A stretch of 64,000 bases of DNA from Ignavibacteria bacterium (lineage in GTDB: Bacteria > Bacteroidota > Ignavibacteria > Ignavibacteriales > SURF-24): contig JAAXKQ010000001.1 of the NCBI GenBank assembly GCA_025612245.1, positions 124,001 to 188,000 on the forward strand. The letters are read 5' to 3'. Position numbers and translations under genes: made by a program. Within the stretch, counting starts at the first letter, position 1, and every line of letters begins with the position of its first letter. The notes beneath the pieces are model-generated. The model saw only the letters and a list, made by a program, of their open reading frames with translations. It was not told where the DNA came from and did not search any database. This document shows, one piece after another, positions 62,492 through 64,000 of this stretch.

Positions 62492-63052
62492 TTATTCATT
62501 AGTTTTAACTATAAAAACGTCTTTAAAGTTCTTTTTTTTCAGCTCTTTAAGTGCCCTTTCCGCTTCAAATCTTGTCTTAAACCGCCCGTACTGGACAACA
62601 AAAAGTCCGTTTGCCGGGTTTAATCTGACCGAAGGCATCATTGCAAGCTTTCTTACGGGTGAAGAGAATGCGAATTTGGACGCATTTTCGTCTGAGCTGA
62701 ATGCACCCAGCTGTACGGAATAATATTCGGCTTTTATCTTCTCCTTAACAAGCGGCGCATTTTCTTCCGTTTTGGGGGCTTCCACAGTCTGCTGTTCTTT
62801 TATCTGCCTGTCAAAAGGAATGCGCGACTGAATTCGCCTTAAGGCGTCTTTCCCATTGCTGGGAAGGTTTTCGTCAACGTCTGTGGAATCCACCGGCAAT
62901 GGGGCCGATGTGTCTGAAGAAGCTACCGTATCCTGCTGCGTGCTTTCAGCTGTTTTCGTCAGAGTATCCTCTTTCTTCGGGGTTGAAGAGCAGCCGTAAA
63001 GAATGAAAGCGGCAAGAAATAACGATGAAATTATCCGGATATTTTTACTCAT
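62492..63052 (-). CDS. SPOR-domain lipoprotein
   Basis: A 186-residue protein with a lipoprotein signal ending at FILYGCSS (Cys21 as lipid anchor), a Ser/Thr/Glu-rich linker, and a C-terminal SPOR domain (about 105-186: AEYYSVQLGAFSSDENASKF, VQYGRFKTRFEAERALKELK). SPOR domains bind denuded septal peptidoglycan, so it may act at the division site. It is upstream of ssb on the same strand, with a 110 bp gap. Confidence 0.87.
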   Translation of the reverse strand: MSKNIRIISSLFLAAFILYGCSSTPKKEDTLTKTAESTQQDTVASSDTSAPLPVDSTDVDENLPSNGKDALRRIQSRIPFDRQIKEQQTVEAPKTEENAPLVKEKIKAEYYSVQLGAFSSDENASKFAFSSPVRKLAMMPSVRLNPANGLFVVQYGRFKTRFEAERALKELKKKNFKDVFIVKTNE

Positions 63053-63486
63053 GTTAGAAGCTTCTAAAGTCTGAATGATAATTTAATTTCAAAGGCGAAA
63101 ATATCGAATATTTTATCAAATTCCCATTAAAATATGAGGTATTGCGACATGTTTTAAAGAAAATAGTGGTGGAAAACATATTATAGAAAAGCCCGGAAAT
63201 CATAAGATTTCGGGCTTTTTTCTTTCCAATCGGGCACTTTTGTCTTATGGCGTCTTAAAAGTCAATGGCTCTTGCCGGGCTGTTTATCTGAAATCTAAGA
63301 GAAAGCAGTCCTCAGCGGGGTCCAAATAACAGAGTAGTCCTCCAAGTCCGGAGGCTTGTTGTTTATTTCTTTTAGTACTGCTCATAATTAAATCTCACGC
63401 AAAAATAACATTGATTCCCTTACATTAGGTGATTTTCGCGTATGTAAGCCCATGTTCCATAATATTGAGGTTCCCCAGAACAGGAT
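63053..63486. other. Intergenic stretch with a hairpin
   Basis: It holds the hairpin at 63187-63221. A 33-codon frame on the minus strand (63284-63385) starts with ATG, but nothing else supports it. Nothing further was recognised. Confidence 0.5.
63187..63221 (-). terminator. Terminator-like hairpin for the gene at the right edge
   Basis: AAAAGCCCG and AAATC on the left pair with GATTT and CGGGCTTTT on the right, with one bulged G and a 4-base loop. T runs flank it on both strands. The only gene it can serve is the minus-strand gene beginning beyond the right edge. Confidence 0.7.
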
Positions 63487-64000
63487 TCATTGCGTTACCT
63501 GTTTCAGTTTGTGACTCTTCAGCGTAAAAAACTGAGAATTTACGTAGCCGTAGCCGTTGTAGTAGTAATTTTGACCATAACCGGAATAGACCAGGCCTAC
63601 ACCTTTAACGAATTTGTAAATATTAAGGAGATGAATGCTACGAGGGGCGGCATTTATATGCAATGTATCTGCCGAGCCGGGGTTGCCATTGATGTTGAAA
63701 TGAGCCAGAGGCATGCAATAAGAGCTGCCGGGGATGGCAATAATACTGTCTGCTACACTTATCTGAAACATTCCGGTAGAAGGATTAGTAAACGTGGTAT
63801 CTCTTTTTATAGTATAAGGCGGTGTATTCAGGTTAGTGTAGGTGCATATTTTAACCCCTTGGCTGCATCGAGTCTGAATATCGTATGTATTTGTTTTAGG
63901 ATGGTATGCGATTACTTCCCAATCGACGTTAAAACTTATTGTAGAATCCTTTTGGTACAAAGGATTGCTGTTGTCATAAGACTCGGATGAATATTCGTAT
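63487..64000 (-). CDS. C-terminal part of an unknown, probably extracytoplasmic protein (partial)
   Basis: The minus-strand frame is open from the right edge to the stop at 63487. The 170 visible residues are Asn-, Ser-, Thr- and Tyr-rich with beta-strand patterns (ISFNVDWEVIAYHPKTNTYDIQTR), and the C-terminal part has SGYGQNYYYNGYGYVNSQ. I do not recognise a family. The composition suggests a secreted or surface protein; there is no visible sorting tail. A TTG at 63960 would be an internal start only. Confidence 0.55.
   Translation of the reverse strand, partial: YEYSSESYDNSNPLYQKDSTISFNVDWEVIAYHPKTNTYDIQTRCSQGVKICTYTNLNTPPYTIKRDTTFTNPSTGMFQISVADSIIAIPGSSYCMPLAHFNINGNPGSADTLHINAAPRSIHLLNIYKFVKGVGLVYSGYGQNYYYNGYGYVNSQFFTLKSHKLKQVTQ

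Noticed and set aside
63284-63385. A 33-codon minus-strand frame starting with ATG
   Set aside because: Too short to support alone; no recognised motif, no clear ribosome binding site and no coupling to a neighbour.

Overview
The window looks like a chromosomal stretch of a Bacteroidota/Chlorobi-group bacterium, most likely of the Ignavibacteria lineage (inference). Pointers are a type IX secretion C-terminal sorting tail at the left edge, an ssb gene beside a GldE/CorC-like gene, a PSP1/RicT gene fused by overlap to holB, families common in that group (DUF5683, DUF3108, DUF2279, DUF2795, Wzi-like barrel), and frequent TTG starts with strong purine-rich ribosome binding sites. No rRNA, CRISPR array, insertion sequence or intact phage was seen. 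Almost all of the sequence is core metabolism, cell division and envelope biology, packed in short operons with many 1-29 bp overlaps.

Layout. 1-4400: tail of a secreted protein, a membrane-anchored metallophosphoesterase, nagB and rqcH. 4600-8600: POT-family transporter, PASTA protein, rpe, nagA. 8600-12500: folP, cdaA (c-di-AMP synthase), glycosyltransferase, CHAD protein, UPF0173 hydrolase. 12600-15800: parA-parB behind an unusual structured leader, a DUF5683 protein and a zinc-ribbon Yip1-like protein. 16000-22300: argD-like aminotransferase, nadB, ppx, a membrane protein, a small unknown, aroQ, HAD phosphatase, MerR regulator, tRNA-Pro(GGG). 22700-28000: two receiver-only response regulators, purF, pgsA, ftsY, lipid kinase. 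28200-34950 (minus): damaged tRNA-Pro copy, hbd, ricT, holB, DUF2795, M23 peptidase, hprK, hpf, xerC. 34960-43900 (minus): topA, smg-like, ybeY, gamma carbonic anhydrase, DUF3108, CtpA protease, Wzi-like barrel, glycosyltransferase. 43900-53100 (minus): DUF2279, lysS, dacB, pseudouridine synthase, scpB, scpA, trpS, HNH nuclease with an apparent frameshift, small membrane protein, mnmA. 53300-64000: secreted MEMO protein (plus), then minus-strand GH2 exo-glucosaminidase-like enzyme, acpS, ggt, MCE protein, unknown, CorC/GldE-like, ssb, SPOR lipoprotein, and a gene cut by the right edge.

How the genes fit together. nagA, nagB and the secreted GH2 enzyme with the catalytic pattern of exo-beta-glucosaminidases suggest use of glucosamine polymers or recycled amino sugars. 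parAB, scpAB, xerC, topA, holB, ssb and ftsY cover replication, segregation and membrane targeting. RqcH, hpf, ybeY, mnmA, lysS and trpS cover translation and its quality control. CtpA, dacB, M23, SPOR, PASTA, MCE and the Wzi-like barrel shape the envelope.

I found no convincing new multi-gene defence or mobile system. The best leads are smaller: a second tRNA-Pro copy with a shortened T-loop, overlapping inverted repeats in front of parA, an HNH gene whose conserved N-terminus is in a different frame from any start codon, and a short tandem repeat placed on a stop codon.
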